Counted from the first letter of the stretch, positions 16,294 through 26,486 are shown. The stretch is DNA of 52,162 bases from Desulfovibrio sp. (GCA_031280915.1 JAITGC010000027.1:1-52162), one strand, 5' to 3'. The notes: generated from the sequence alone by a model not told the origin. Program-made: numbers and translations.

Positions 16294-18351
16294 ATGCCGG
16301 ACGAACCTCGTCACAATTGCGGATTCCCCACATCCCCTGCTCTGAATGCAGATAATCCGTTTGTTGGGCATAGTGGCCGCAGTCCAAAGCAAAAACACCT
16401 CCCTACTTACGAGCAGTGGAAACATTTTGTGGATTACGGACAGTATTGTGATTCCGTCCTTGACAACACCCTGTTCACCTCATGGCGGCGATGTCGGGAT
16501 ATGGGAGTGGAGCCTTCCGGAAAACACAATTTTGATCTCACGCCCGAAAATAAGTTGGAACCTTTTCTCTCCATGTACCACGCCGTCGCCCTGGATGTGG
16601 AAAACCGGCTTTATTCCATTGTTCGGGACAAAAATCAACTCATAACCGTGACGGACGATGTCGGCAGGCTTATCCGCACACGCGGCTCACGCCGGATTTT
16701 GAAAAAGGCCGACAAACTCAATTTCGTTACCGGCGCCGACTGGACAGAATCTGCTGTAGGCACCAATGCCATCGGCACGACGCTGTTCGTTGGCAAACCC
16801 CAAGTCGTGCTCGGCAGTGAGCACTATTGCCGTACCCATCAAGCCTGGAACTGTTCGGCGGCTCCCATCATTGACCCATACGGCAACATTTGGGGTTGCC
16901 TGGATATCTCCGGCCCCTGCGCGGAGGATCACAGATTTGCCCTTGGCGTAGTGATTAAAGCGGCCCACGAAATCGAACACGCGCTTTTCAGGCTGTACAT
17001 ATCGCATTTCGAAAAAAAATACGATTCGTTGCTGACCACAATTTCCAATGTGGCGAATTTGGGTGTGCTGGTTGCCGACCATCGCGGTATTATCACCTAT
17101 TCCAACAAATTGGCCAATATCTTGCTGGGCGAAGAAGGGGGCATGCGCGGTCAGCGCGCCGACGCCCATATTGAATACGACTTCCTTCATTTCCGCCAAA
17201 AAACGGGGCCGGCCCATGAAGAATTCCGCGAAGACCCCGTGGACGTGCGCTGCCTGACAAAATCCTCCCTGACGGCGCGTGTCGCTCCTGTTTTCGACGA
17301 CGACAACATACCGCACCATACGGTCGTTATGTTATCCGAATCCCGCCACACCCATATTCCCGGCTATGCCCCGCGCAGCCTGCCGCCCGTGCACAATGGC
17401 GAAGCCCGATGGTTCGGCGGCGTATACTATCGCAGCCACGACATTGCCCAAGTTGTGCGCCGCGCCCGACAGGCCGCGCAAACGCCTTCCACACTGCTTC
17501 TCCTCGGCGAAACAGGCACAGGCAAGGAACTTTTCGCCAGAGCCATACACGAGGCCAGCCCACGCGCCACAGGGCCTTTTGTGCCCGTCAACTGCGGCGC
17601 TTTCCCTCGTGAGCTTATCCAGAGCGAACTTTTCGGCTACAAAGGCGGCGCGTTCACCGGCGCTCACCGGCAGGGCCGCGTCGGCAAATTCCGTCAGGCG
17701 GACCAGGGGACTCTTTTTCTGGACGAAATTTCAGAAATGCCCTTGGACATGCAGATCAATCTCCTGCGCCCCTTGTCGGAACGGCGAGTGAATCGCGTGG
17801 GCGACGAACAGGAATACCCTGTAGATGTAAAAGTCGTCATAGCCTCCAACCGCAATCTGTCCGAGATGGTGGACACAGGCGCTTTCCGCCGTGATCTGTT
17901 CTACCGCATCAATGTGGTCACTCTGCATATTCCCCCATTGAGACAACGCAAGGAAGACATCTGCCTTCTAGCTGAATACTATGCCCGCAAATTCGCCGAC
18001 GATTTCCGTTTGCCCTTTAAGCGCATTGATCCGGCTGTCATGGAAATCTTTCTGGCTCACGCATGGCCCGGCAATGTGCGCGAGTTGATCCACTGCGTGG
18101 AATGCGCCATCAACGTGGCGAAAAACGACGTGCTGTGCCCTGACGACCTGCCGAACTATCTGACAGAGAGGGGAGTTCCCGCCTCTTCTTCCAACCCCAT
18201 TGAGAAATTCAATCTGACGAACACCATGGCCGACACCATACGCGAGGCCTTGCGCGTTCACAACGGCAACGTCAGCAAGGCGGCCCGGGCGCTCGGCATC
18301 GGCCGCAACACGCTGTACGCCAAACTCCAAAAAATAAACGCCATGCCCTGA
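16294..18351 (+). CDS. Sigma-54-dependent transcriptional activator (AcoR-like, GAF-AAA-Fis)
   Basis: 685 residues. The N-terminus has an AcoR-type sensor region with a GAF domain (about 90-230; NFVTGADWTESAVGTNAIG and GCLDISGP), then a PAS-like segment (about 245-350). The AAA+ core follows with Walker A GETGTGKE, the sigma-54 contact loop GAFTGA and LFLDEISEMP. The C-terminal Fis-type helix-turn-helix is NVSKAARALGIGRNTLYAKL. It should bind upstream sites and remodel RNA polymerase-sigma-54 in response to a small ligand. It is flanked by unrelated genes, so its target is not obvious; the nearest sigma-54 promoters in the window are at 24734 and 30014. GAGGAA precedes the ATG. Confidence 0.9.
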   Translation: MPDEPRHNCGFPTSPALNADNPFVGHSGRSPKQKHLPTYEQWKHFVDYGQYCDSVLDNTLFTSWRRCRDMGVEPSGKHNFDLTPENKLEPFLSMYHAVALDVENRLYSIVRDKNQLITVTDDVGRLIRTRGSRRILKKADKLNFVTGADWTESAVGTNAIGTTLFVGKPQVVLGSEHYCRTHQAWNCSAAPIIDPYGNIWGCLDISGPCAEDHRFALGVVIKAAHEIEHALFRLYISHFEKKYDSLLTTISNVANLGVLVADHRGIITYSNKLANILLGEEGGMRGQRADAHIEYDFLHFRQKTGPAHEEFREDPVDVRCLTKSSLTARVAPVFDDDNIPHHTVVMLSESRHTHIPGYAPRSLPPVHNGEARWFGGVYYRSHDIAQVVRRARQAAQTPSTLLLLGETGTGKELFARAIHEASPRATGPFVPVNCGAFPRELIQSELFGYKGGAFTGAHRQGRVGKFRQADQGTLFLDEISEMPLDMQINLLRPLSERRVNRVGDEQEYPVDVKVVIASNRNLSEMVDTGAFRRDLFYRINVVTLHIPPLRQRKEDICLLAEYYARKFADDFRLPFKRIDPAVMEIFLAHAWPGNVRELIHCVECAINVAKNDVLCPDDLPNYLTERGVPASSSNPIEKFNLTNTMADTIREALRVHNGNVSKAARALGIGRNTLYAKLQKINAMP

Positions 18352-18500
18352 GAGGGAATACGGCTGACTTTTTCCGCGCCGCGCCCCAAGGCAACAAAGG
18401 ACGCGCTCACTGCGAAAAACCGTCTCTTCATACCAACGGACGGGCAAAAAAGCCGCCCTCTCTCAGAGAACAGCCGGGCTGTCCGATTTGCCCGCAAAAA

Positions 18501-19853
18501 TTACCGCAGTTCCCTGACTACAATTTCGGCCAGTTCCGCGGCATACATTTTGACTTTGTCCTCGTCTTCGCCTTCCACCATAATACGGCACAGGGATTCC
18601 GTGCCGGAATAACGCAAAAGCACTCTGCCGCGCCCGGCAAGGGATTCTTCCACCAGCGCCACGGCCTTGCCGATGGCTGGCCGCTCTTCAAAGGGCAGAC
18701 GCTTTTCCACACGAACATTAACAAGTTTTTGCGGAAAAAGCGTCAAAAGGCCGGCAAGCTCTGAAAGGGGTTTTTCCTTTTCACGCATGATACGCAGAAT
18801 CTGCAGCGCGGCCAGCAGGCCGTCGCCTGTTGTGCTGTAGCGCCTGAAAATAAGGTGTCCCGACTGTTCGCCGCCGAGCATAGCGTCTTCCCGCCGCATG
18901 GCCTCGACCACATAACGATCGCCGACGGTGGTGCGCAGAAGCCGCCCGCCGTGGGCATTCATAAAAAGCTCAAGGGCCATGTTGCTCATAACCGTGGTCA
19001 CCAGCAGATTGCCCGGCAATTCGCCGCGCGCCATCATGGCCTGCGCGCAAATGGCCATCAACTGATCTCCGTCCAGAACAGCTCCCTTTTCGTCCACAAC
19101 AATCAGCCGGTCGGCATCTCCGTCCAAAGCCAGCCCCACATCGGCGCGCACCTCACGCACTTTGGCCGCCGCCACCTCAGGATGCAACGAGCCGCAATGG
19201 TCGTTAATATTGAGGCCGTTGGGATTTGTGCCTATACGTATAACCTCGGCCCCCAATTCCTCAAGAGCCAGGGGAGCAACTCTGTAGCTCGCGCCATTGG
19301 CGCAATCCACAACAATACGCATACCGGCGAGAGTAAGATGGGCGGGGAAGGAACTCTTGGTATAGACGATATATCGGCCCCCGGCATCTTCTATTTTTGT
19401 GGCCCGCCCGATATGCCGCGTATCGGGATAAGGCCATGCCATCCCCTCGTCGAGCACCATCCCGGCGATTTCATTTTCAATCTGGTCCGGCAGTTTATAA
19501 CCGTCCGCATCAAAAAATTTGATGCCGTTGTCATAGAAAGGATTGTGCGAGGCGGAGATCACCACACCCAAGTCCGCCCGCATGCTGCGGGTGAGAAAGG
19601 AAATGGCGGGAGTGGGCAGAGGGCCGGTCATGATGACGTGCATTCCGGCGGCGCACAGCCCGGCCGTGAGCGCGGATTCAAACATATATCCGGAAAGACG
19701 CGTGTCTTTGCCTATCACGACCTTATGTAAATGCATTCCGCGCCTGAAGCGCACCCCGGCGGCTATGCCCAGGCGCAAGGCCACATCCACGGTCATGGGA
19801 TGGACGTTGACCGCCCCGCGCAGACCATCCGTACCGAAAAATCGTTCAGACAT
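18501..19853 (-). CDS. glmM: Phosphoglucosamine mutase
   Basis: 450 residues. It converts glucosamine-6-phosphate to glucosamine-1-phosphate, feeding UDP-GlcNAc for peptidoglycan and lipopolysaccharide. The N-terminus FFGTDGLRG, the phosphoserine loop ISASHNP (about residue 100), the metal-binding DGDADR and the C-terminal RYSGTE phosphate loop are all present. GAGGGAA lies 5 nt before ATG 19853. It is the last gene of the ftsH-folP-cdaA-cdaR-glmM series, separated from cdaR by 159 nt of repeats. GlmM is known to bind and restrain CdaA in Firmicutes, which fits this grouping. Confidence 0.96.
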   Translation of the reverse strand: MSERFFGTDGLRGAVNVHPMTVDVALRLGIAAGVRFRRGMHLHKVVIGKDTRLSGYMFESALTAGLCAAGMHVIMTGPLPTPAISFLTRSMRADLGVVISASHNPFYDNGIKFFDADGYKLPDQIENEIAGMVLDEGMAWPYPDTRHIGRATKIEDAGGRYIVYTKSSFPAHLTLAGMRIVVDCANGASYRVAPLALEELGAEVIRIGTNPNGLNINDHCGSLHPEVAAAKVREVRADVGLALDGDADRLIVVDEKGAVLDGDQLMAICAQAMMARGELPGNLLVTTVMSNMALELFMNAHGGRLLRTTVGDRYVVEAMRREDAMLGGEQSGHLIFRRYSTTGDGLLAALQILRIMREKEKPLSELAGLLTLFPQKLVNVRVEKRLPFEERPAIGKAVALVEESLAGRGRVLLRYSGTESLCRIMVEGEDEDKVKMYAAELAEIVVRELR

Positions 19854-19888
19854 ACCGTTCCCTCACTGAAACCCGGCTATACGACTTT

Positions 19889-20008
19889 ATAACATTTTCA
19901 CTTTGAAATGCTTGCTTGACGGCGGGGCGAATGCATCGCCGCCCACCGCCAAGGCGCAGGCGAAATTTACTTTCGCCGCTCAGCGCCGCAGAAGTGTCAA
20001 AGTTGAGA
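19889..20008. repeat. Repeat-filled spacer between cdaR and glmM
   Basis: Positions 19901-19924 match the reverse complement of 12846-12869 exactly. Further hairpins follow: GGCGGGGCGA with the CGCC-rich segment to 19956, and GGCGAAA (19969-19975) pairing with TTTCGCC. The TTTCACTTTGA core shared with 11942 and 12887 begins the block. Confidence 0.65.
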
Positions 20009-20012
20009 TGCT

Positions 20013-20963
20013 CTAAGGATTCTGCGGCTTGGATTCTCCTTTCCGCGTTATGATAACTTCCTCCAGAGGCGGGTTCAGCACAGTCATGCCCTCGGGCACA
20101 CGGAATTGCAGGATCGCTTTGGCTTTCTGACCCGACTCAAGTTTGGGAGGAATAGCGCTGACCTCCAATTGATTGAGATACCTGGAATTTTTGCTCAGAG
20201 CTTCCGGAACTTCCACAGATATAGTGACTTCCTCCGGGCTTACGTCATAAAGCCGGCTGTTTTCAGCGATAAGATTGATCCTGCACTGACGGGAAAGCAC
20301 CGCCCGTCCGCTGGTAATGGCATATTTGACCTGTACGACAGGAGGAGAGGAAGTGACGAAATTGGGAGTATCCAGGGTGATGTTTTCCGTCACCCTGGAT
20401 CCCGCCGCCCTGGGGTCAAGGGTTATGGTCACAGGCAAACTGGAAATGCCGGAAACCACCCTTTCCGGACCGCGCAGCACCACCGCGGGCGGCGTTATGT
20501 CAACCTCTCCCACTGTCAGGGCATCTCCGCGTAAGGGCGAATCAAGAATATAGCGCAGGGGCACGCTGCGTTCTACAAGTCTGTCGGCTTTGACCACAAT
20601 ACGCGAAGGCTGGATATCCACAACATCAAACGTCTGGGCGGAGCGGCCCAGAATTTCGCTGGTCAGGGGCACTGTCGTGGCGCCCTTCCTGACGTTGGAA
20701 AGATTCACGGTCCACACCAGGCGTTGCTGGGTAAAGGTGCGCAGCAAGGTTTCCGGCCCGCGAAGACGCACAGTGACCTTCTCCACCAGCCCTTCGGTGA
20801 CCACAAGATCCGCCGGAATGCCGAAATAATCCACAATGACGTCAATCTGCGTTTCCCGCCGCTCGCGTACGCTCACCATATACCATATGCTGACCGAGAC
20901 AAAAACGGCCACAACAAGGGAAAACAGACTGAAGGCGATACTGCTGTGCTTAGAAAACTTCAT
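20013..20963 (-). CDS. cdaR: YbbR-domain protein, c-di-AMP cyclase regulator
   Basis: 316 residues. One N-terminal membrane segment (IAFSLFSLVVAVFVSVSIWY, about 9-28) anchors an extracytoplasmic region of repeated YbbR domains, recognisable from repeats such as VRLRGPETLLRTF, VVLRGPERVVSGI and VTISVEVPEAL. CdaR binds CdaA at the membrane and modulates its cyclase activity in Bacillus and Listeria. The start overlaps the cdaA stop by 14 nt, giving translational coupling. The stop falls inside the repeat block ahead of glmM. Confidence 0.88.
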   Translation of the reverse strand: MKFSKHSSIAFSLFSLVVAVFVSVSIWYMVSVRERRETQIDVIVDYFGIPADLVVTEGLVEKVTVRLRGPETLLRTFTQQRLVWTVNLSNVRKGATTVPLTSEILGRSAQTFDVVDIQPSRIVVKADRLVERSVPLRYILDSPLRGDALTVGEVDITPPAVVLRGPERVVSGISSLPVTITLDPRAAGSRVTENITLDTPNFVTSSPPVVQVKYAITSGRAVLSRQCRINLIAENSRLYDVSPEEVTISVEVPEALSKNSRYLNQLEVSAIPPKLESGQKAKAILQFRVPEGMTVLNPPLEEVIITRKGESKPQNP

Positions 20964-21699
20964 TGAGAACCTGCCTTAACCGCGCGGCGTCAGAAATAAG
21001 AGTCAACTTCCCCCTGATGGCCAACGAAATTTCTCCGCGCTCTTCCGAAACAACAACCGACACAGCGTCGCTTTCTTTGGTGATGCCCAGGGCCGCGCGG
21101 TGGCGCGTACCGAAGCTCTGCCCGTCGGCTATGGCCAAGGGCAGAATGCAGGCCGCAGCCACGATGCGCCCGTTGCTGACAATAACGGCGCCGTCGTGCA
21201 GAGGCGCTTTGGGATGAAAAATATTCATGAGCAGACGCCGGGAAAGGAGCGCATCAATCCGCACCCCTTCACGGGCCACCATATCCCCGAGGCGCATTCC
21301 GCGCTCAATGACAATCAGCGCGCCTATACGGAGCCTTGCCATTTCCTGGCAGGCCATGACGATTTCCTCTATGCCGCCCTGCTGCAGCTTATTCCGCTTG
21401 AATATCCCGCGCGCCCCGATTTCTCCGAGGGCCTGACGGATGTCCTCCTGAAACAAAATGACAATAACAATGAACAATGATGTGAAAATATGCTGCAACA
21501 GCCAGAAAAGTGTGTTCAGCCCAAAATATCTGGCCATGTAGTAAAGCACGGTCAAAAGTCCAAGCCCCGTCAGCACGGCCAGGGCGCGCGTACCGCGCAG
21601 AAGCTGGATGATCTGGTACAAGAGCACGCTCACCAGCGCGATATCCAGCAGATCCCGCCAGGACAAGAAAAGGCCCCCTATCACCGCCGCACCTTCCAT
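20950..21699 (-). CDS. cdaA: Diadenylate cyclase (c-di-AMP synthase)
   Basis: 249 residues. Three N-terminal membrane helices (LLDIALVSVLLYQII, LAVLTGLGLLTVLYY and IFTSLFIVIVILFQ) precede the DAC/DisA_N domain, whose active-site motifs DGAVIVSNG and GTRHRAALG are intact. It condenses two ATP into c-di-AMP. ATG 21699 overlaps the folP 3' end by 19 nt; longer upstream frames would give a non-membrane, Cys/Arg-rich extension unlike the family. The neighbours cdaR and glmM reproduce the classical cdaA operon. Confidence 0.92.
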   Translation of the reverse strand: MEGAAVIGGLFLSWRDLLDIALVSVLLYQIIQLLRGTRALAVLTGLGLLTVLYYMARYFGLNTLFWLLQHIFTSLFIVIVILFQEDIRQALGEIGARGIFKRNKLQQGGIEEIVMACQEMARLRIGALIVIERGMRLGDMVAREGVRIDALLSRRLLMNIFHPKAPLHDGAVIVSNGRIVAAACILPLAIADGQSFGTRHRAALGITKESDAVSVVVSEERGEISLAIRGKLTLISDAARLRQVLNEVF

Positions 21700-22580
21700 T
21701 GTTCGGGCCGCAGGGCTGCCGCAAGAGTAAGGGCACGGCGAGTACCGGCCACATCGTGCACACGGTGCCAGAAAACACCCTTCTCCCAGAGCAGTACCGT
21801 GGCTATCCGGGTGGCGCCGCCGCGCTCCTCCGGCGGCAGGCCAAGCAGATCGCCGAACAGGGATTTCATGGATATTCCCACAAGAATCGGTCTGCCGAAG
21901 GAAAACCAATCCTCCGGATGCGAGAGCAGTTCCACATTATGGGCACATGTTTTGCCGAAGCCTATTCCCGGATCAAGCACAATGCGGTTTTCCGGAAGAC
22001 CGGCTTTAACAAGGCGCGTCATCTCGCGCTCGAAAAAAAATGCCACTTGGCGGCGGACATTGCCATAGCGCGGCTTCTCCTGCATGGTTTTCGGTCTGCC
22101 TTGATGGTGCATGAGCACATATCCCGGCTTATATTGAACAAGCACATCCGTAAGGCCGGGGTCAAAGTCGCAGGCCGAAACGTCGTTGATGACGTCCGCG
22201 CCGGATTCAAGGGCCGAAGCGGCCGTTTCGGCATGATAGGTGTCCACGGAGATGACCATATCCGGAACGGCCTTACGTATGGCGTGAAGGACCGGCAACA
22301 GACGGAATTGCTCTTCCACAGGAGCAAGCTCTTCTGCGCCGGGCTTTGTGCTTTCCGCGCCAAAATCCACAATATCGGCCCCATCGCCGCAGAACTGCAA
22401 GGCACGGTCAATCCCCTCCCCGGTTGTCGGGGAGCGCCCTCCGTCATAAAAAGAGTCCGGCGTCAGGTTGACTATGCCCATAATGCCGAAAGACGCGGAG
22501 GAGGCAATGGAACGTCCCCCCACCCCATGCCACGACGGCAAGGACGCAAGGAGCTCAGCTATCTTTTTCTTCCTTGGCAT
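21681..22580 (-). CDS. folP: Dihydropteroate synthase
   Basis: 299 residues from the chosen start. It joins p-aminobenzoate to the pterin pyrophosphate in folate synthesis. Motifs: [50 protein letters not shown] and the C-terminal [11 protein letters not shown] with HDVAGTRRA (R-x-H-D-V type end). The ATG at 22580 overlaps the ftsH stop by 26 nt and has no clear ribosome binding site, so a downstream start cannot be excluded; the conserved domain begins about 30 residues in. Confidence 0.92.
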   Translation of the reverse strand: MPRKKKIAELLASLPSWHGVGGRSIASSASFGIMGIVNLTPDSFYDGGRSPTTGEGIDRALQFCGDGADIVDFGAESTKPGAEELAPVEEQFRLLPVLHAIRKAVPDMVISVDTYHAETAASALESGADVINDVSACDFDPGLTDVLVQYKPGYVLMHHQGRPKTMQEKPRYGNVRRQVAFFFEREMTRLVKAGLPENRIVLDPGIGFGKTCAHNVELLSHPEDWFSFGRPILVGISMKSLFGDLLGLPPEERGGATRIATVLLWEKGVFWHRVHDVAGTRRALTLAAALRPEQWKVRR

Positions 22581-24486
22581 AGGGCTGATTTTTATCTGCC
22601 GTGTCCGGCTCAAGGGCGAAATCCCGCTCCCCGTTATCCGGCTCCTCCCCATTTTCTTCAGTTTCCCCGGCGCCGCCGTTGGACTCAAGCGGGGGCAATT
22701 TCTCGTCGCGCATGAGCTTGTCAAGTTCGTCGCCGTTTATTGTCTCCCGCTCAAGCAAGGCCCCGGCAATGCGGCGCAGGTTTTCGGCGTTGCTTTGCAG
22801 CAGCTCGCGGCAGCGGCTGTGAGCCTCTTCCACAATGCGCTTGACCTCGGCATCCACCAGACGGGCCGTATCCTCACTGTAATTTTTGTTCTGAATCCAC
22901 TCCCGGCCGATGAAAACCTCCTCACCGGTTTCCCCTATGGCAAGGGTTCCGATGACGTCACTCATGCCCCATTCGCACACCATCTTGCGGGCCATGCGGG
23001 TGACGCGCTCAATATCATTGGAAGCACCTGTGGTAATATCGTCGAAAATCAGCTCCTCGGCAACCCTGCCGCCAAGAAGGACAACAAGATTGTTGCGCAG
23101 ATACGTCCGCGAATAGCCGTGGCGATCCTCTTCGGGCAGTTGCATGGTGACGCCCAGAGCGCGGCCGCGCGGGATTATGGTGACTTTGTGCACAGGATCC
23201 GCGCCCGGCAGAAGTTTGGCCGCCAGGGCATGACCGGCCTCATGATAGGCTGTGATGCGTTTTTCCTCTTCCGAGAGGATAAGGCTTCGCCGCTCACGCC
23301 CCATGAGCACCTTGTCCTTGGCGTACTCGAAGTCACTCATGTCAAGACTTTCCTGATTGAGCTTGGCGGCCTGCAGCGCGGCTTCATTGACCAAGTTTTC
23401 CAAATCTGCCCCAGAAAAGCCGGGAGTGCCGCGAGCCAGGACATCCAGGTCCACATCCGTGCCCAGAGGCGTACGTTTGGTATGCACTTCCAAAATGCGT
23501 TTCCGGCCGCGCAAATCGGGCGTGGGAACAATCACCTGCCTGTCGAAGCGCCCCGGCCGCAAAAGAGCCGGATCAAGCACATCCGGACGGTTCGTCGCGG
23601 CTATCAGGATAACGCCCTCATTGCTCTCAAAACCGTCCATTTCCACAAGCAGTTGGTTCAGGGTCTGCTCGCGTTCGTCATGCCCGCCGCCCAAACCGGC
23701 TCCGCGCTGGCGGCCGACGGCGTCTATTTCGTCAATAAAAATCAGACAAGGCGCGTTTTTTTTGCCCTGAACAAACAAATCCCGCACACGGGACGCCCCA
23801 ACGCCCACAAACATTTCCACAAAATCGGAACCGGAAATTGAAAAAAAGGGCACACCGGCTTCGCCGGCCACAGCGCGCGCCAAAAGGGTTTTGCCTGTTC
23901 CGGGAGGCCCGACCAGCAGAACGCCTTTGGGGATGCGCCCTCCAAGGCGGGTAAATTTTTTCGGATTGGATAAAAATTCCACAACTTCGGAAAGTTCATC
24001 CTTGGCTTCATCCACTCCCGCCACATCTTCAAACGTTACGCGCGCGCTGTCCTGATTGAGCATGCGCGCGCGCGCGCGACCGAAACTCATGGCTTTTCCG
24101 CTGCCGCCCTGCATCTGCCGCATGAAAAATACCCAGACGCCGACGAGCAGCAGCATGGGGAACCAGGAAACCAGCAGCGTCATATACCAGGGCTGATCTT
24201 CGGGCGGCTCGACCTTGATTTCGACTTTTTTCTCAATGAGCCGGGCCACAAGACCGGGATCCTGCGGCGCATAGGTTTGAATGCTCCGACCGTCAGGGGA
24301 TCTACCCGTCAGAGTATGCCCCTGTATTGTTACGGACAACAACTGTCCGTCATTGAGTTTCGTCAGAAAATCCGTATAGGGAACCCGCTGCGCGGATATC
24401 TGCGTGTGCTCAAAGGTGTTGAAAAGCATAATCATCGCCAGGACAATAATCGCCCAGAGCATCAGATTGCGGCTGAACTGATTCAA
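22555..24486 (-). CDS. ftsH: ATP-dependent zinc metalloprotease FtsH
   Basis: 643 residues. Two N-terminal membrane helices ([15 protein letters not shown] and [20 protein letters not shown]) flank a periplasmic loop. The AAA+ domain has Walker A GPPGTGKT, Walker B LIFIDEID and the second region of homology around [19 protein letters not shown]. The zinc protease site is HEAGH. It degrades misfolded membrane proteins and regulators. I chose a TTG start at 24486 because GGAGG lies 5 nt upstream (24492-24496) and LNQFSRN is the usual Desulfovibrio-type FtsH start; an ATG at 24519 would place the ribosome binding site inside the gene. First gene of the series. Confidence 0.93.
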   Translation of the reverse strand: MNQFSRNLMLWAIIVLAMIMLFNTFEHTQISAQRVPYTDFLTKLNDGQLLSVTIQGHTLTGRSPDGRSIQTYAPQDPGLVARLIEKKVEIKVEPPEDQPWYMTLLVSWFPMLLLVGVWVFFMRQMQGGSGKAMSFGRARARMLNQDSARVTFEDVAGVDEAKDELSEVVEFLSNPKKFTRLGGRIPKGVLLVGPPGTGKTLLARAVAGEAGVPFFSISGSDFVEMFVGVGASRVRDLFVQGKKNAPCLIFIDEIDAVGRQRGAGLGGGHDEREQTLNQLLVEMDGFESNEGVILIAATNRPDVLDPALLRPGRFDRQVIVPTPDLRGRKRILEVHTKRTPLGTDVDLDVLARGTPGFSGADLENLVNEAALQAAKLNQESLDMSDFEYAKDKVLMGRERRSLILSEEEKRITAYHEAGHALAAKLLPGADPVHKVTIIPRGRALGVTMQLPEEDRHGYSRTYLRNNLVVLLGGRVAEELIFDDITTGASNDIERVTRMARKMVCEWGMSDVIGTLAIGETGEEVFIGREWIQNKNYSEDTARLVDAEVKRIVEEAHSRCRELLQSNAENLRRIAGALLERETINGDELDKLMRDEKLPPLESNGGAGETEENGEEPDNGERDFALEPDTADKNQPYAKEEKDS

Positions 24487-24584
24487 TACATCCTCCAAAA
24501 TAAGGGCTTGATCCCACAAAATTTTGCTTGGCGAGCATAGCCGCTATGCGGCCCCGATGTCAAATATGCCGAGGCCCAGGTAAT

Positions 24585-24694
24585 GGTTCAGTTTGCCGTG
24601 ATCCTGCGTCAGGTCGAGTTTTCCGCTCAGGCCGAGCGCCATGAAACTCCTGTCGGGGGAAATTTGCTTTCCCCGGCTGACGGCAAACTGAACC
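24585..24694. repeat. 110-nt multibranched inverted-repeat structure
   Basis: GGTTCAGTTTGCCGT (24585-24599) is perfectly complementary to ACGGCAAACTGAACC (24680-24694). The enclosed 80 nt contains three further hairpins: CCTG-CGT-CAGG (24603-24613), CGCTC-AGGCC-GAGCG (24623-24637) and GGGGAAA/TTTCCCC (about 24656-24674). No target-site duplication flanks it. It lies upstream of the flgE sigma-54 promoter. It could be a folded RNA, a cruciform or a decayed mobile element; another hairpin GCATAG-CCG-CTATGC is at 24535-24549. Confidence 0.6.
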
Positions 24695-24733
24695 GCCGCC
24701 TGAAAATTTCCGATGGAAAAGGCCAATCCCCTT

Positions 24734-24748
24734 TGGCACGGTCTGTGC
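24734..24748 (+). promoter_or_regulatory. Sigma-54 (-24/-12) promoter of flgE
   Basis: TGGCACG (24734-24740), 4 nt, GTGC (24745-24748): the invariant GG and GC are at the exact consensus spacing. The predicted start is near 24760, and flgE begins at 24806 with AAGGAG upstream. Sigma-54 control is common for flagellar hook genes. Confidence 0.8.
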
Positions 24749-24805
24749 TTATAACCGGGCGGAGAGGAAGATTTTTCCCATATCCCGTTTTTCAAGGAGC
24801 GCAGC

Positions 24806-26302
24806 ATGAATTCCGCACTCTATATCGGCGCGACCGGCATGAAAGGCCTGAGCGAAGGCATGGCGGTGACCACCAACAACATCGCCAATATCAGCACCAT
24901 CGCCTTCAAACATCAGGATATCCAGTATTCCGACCTGATTTACACCACTCAGGCCCATATGGGGGAATGGTGGCTCAATCAGGCGGATTCCCGCGTGGCT
25001 GTCGGCCAGCTCGGCAAGGGATTGCAGGTGGAGACGGTGCGCACAATCTTTCAACAGGGCGGCATGGAATCAAGCAACACGCTCACTGATCTGGCCATCA
25101 GCGGAAAAGGATTTTTTCAGGTCACGGACGGCGTTGCCCTGTACTATACGCGCGCCGGAGATTTTCGTCCGGATAATCAGGGGATTCTGCGCAATCCCGA
25201 AGGTCTGGCCCTCAACGGCTACACATTGAATGAAGACGGGACATGGGGGGCATTGCAGCCCGTGCTGATCGACAGATTCTCCACCATGTCGGCCAAAGCC
25301 AGCGGCAAGGTGAATATGACTCTCAACCTCGGATTGTCTGACGACAAAATCTCCGATGCAGGCAATCCTTACTTTTCCCTTCTCGGCGCATACGACGCCA
25401 ACGCCGCTCCGCCGCTGCCCTCTTCCGGCTTTTCCCAGCCAATTACTCTCTACGACCCCGATGGGAAGAGCAGGGAAGCCACAATATACTTTGACAAGGT
25501 CAGCGTGGCCCCCTCCCCGGGTTCCGTTGTGGAATTTATTGTCGCCGTCAAACCGGAGCCATCCGAAGACGGCACGCCGCTTCCCCCGGGCGAAGGCCTC
25601 CTGATGGCCGGCACGCTCGCCTTTGGCGGAAACGGCCAGCTTGTGGACATGTCCGCCTTCACACCCTCCGTGGCCGGCAGCAAAATTTTGAGCGACTGGC
25701 AGCCGGCCTCGCTGACCGGCGGCCTTCCAGTGTTTTCCCTTGGCGGCGCGCCTGTGGCTCTGGACTTCGGCATCAACGCCGCGGGCGGATGGGAAGGCGG
25801 TTCCGGCTCGGCGGCGACTGTGGGGACAGCCGGGAGCAATCTGCCCTCCATGGGAGCAACGGCCGTACGCGCGCAGAACGCCACCACCGCCTACAACAGC
25901 TCCCCGTTTCTTTACATGGCCGAACAGGACGGATACCCCGAAGGGGTACTGAGCTATTACAGCATCGGAACAGACGGCATTGTCACCGGGCATTATTCAA
26001 ACGGCCAGGGACAAAATCTCTGGCAAATACCCCTTTGCCGCTTCACCAGCGAAGATGGTCTGCGCCGACAGGGCAACAATCTTTTTGCCGCCACGGACGC
26101 GGCCGGCCAGATGGACATGGGCATACCCGGCACGGAAAATTACGGGAAAGTGCACGCCTACAATATCGAGCTTTCCAATGTGGACATGGCGGCGGAAATG
26201 GTCAATCTCATTGTGACCCAGCGCGGTTTCCAGTCCAACAGCAAGGTGGTGACCACGGCCGACCAGATGCTCCAGAAGGCCATTGAACTCAAACACGCAT
26301 AG
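24806..26302 (+). CDS. flgE: Flagellar hook protein FlgE-like
   Basis: 498 residues. The N-terminal rod motif (SALYIGATGMKGLSEGM, then TTNNIANISTIAFK) and the C-terminal motif (NVDMAAEMVNLIVTQRGFQ, then NSKVVTTADQML) are the helical ends typical of the flagellar axial family. The central region includes FlgE D1/D2-like segments (GFFQV, YTRAGDF, LNGYTL). It forms or resembles the universal joint between rod and filament outside the cell. It stands alone, with no rod, filament or export genes nearby, and is probably expressed from its own sigma-54 promoter. AAGGAG is 6 nt before the ATG. Confidence 0.9.
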   Translation: MNSALYIGATGMKGLSEGMAVTTNNIANISTIAFKHQDIQYSDLIYTTQAHMGEWWLNQADSRVAVGQLGKGLQVETVRTIFQQGGMESSNTLTDLAISGKGFFQVTDGVALYYTRAGDFRPDNQGILRNPEGLALNGYTLNEDGTWGALQPVLIDRFSTMSAKASGKVNMTLNLGLSDDKISDAGNPYFSLLGAYDANAAPPLPSSGFSQPITLYDPDGKSREATIYFDKVSVAPSPGSVVEFIVAVKPEPSEDGTPLPPGEGLLMAGTLAFGGNGQLVDMSAFTPSVAGSKILSDWQPASLTGGLPVFSLGGAPVALDFGINAAGGWEGGSGSAATVGTAGSNLPSMGATAVRAQNATTAYNSSPFLYMAEQDGYPEGVLSYYSIGTDGIVTGHYSNGQGQNLWQIPLCRFTSEDGLRRQGNNLFAATDAAGQMDMGIPGTENYGKVHAYNIELSNVDMAAEMVNLIVTQRGFQSNSKVVTTADQMLQKAIELKHA

Positions 26303-26486
26303 CCGGTTCTCCGGCAAAAACCGCTCACTGCCAAGTCAGCGAAGCGGGAGCGCACGGCGCTGCCCGCGCGGAGGTGACGAAGCGTCGGCCCATACAGGTT
26401 TATGCCTCTTGCCTGGACATGCCGTTTTGGGCTATCCTGTCCGTATGCCGTCCTCCCGCCGCCCATTATCCATAAGGCCCCCTTTC

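Noticed and set aside
24061..24080. GC-alternating tract (CGCGCGCGCG) inside ftsH as a possible Z-DNA element
   Set aside because: It encodes the Arg/Ala run after the second membrane helix of FtsH and needs no further explanation.
24544..24807. 87-codon minus-strand frame between ftsH and flgE
   Set aside because: It would run through the sigma-54 promoter and ribosome binding site of flgE and through the multibranched inverted repeat. Its C-terminal part looks somewhat protein-like, so it is kept as an alternative reading in the finding for 24585-24694, not as a gene.
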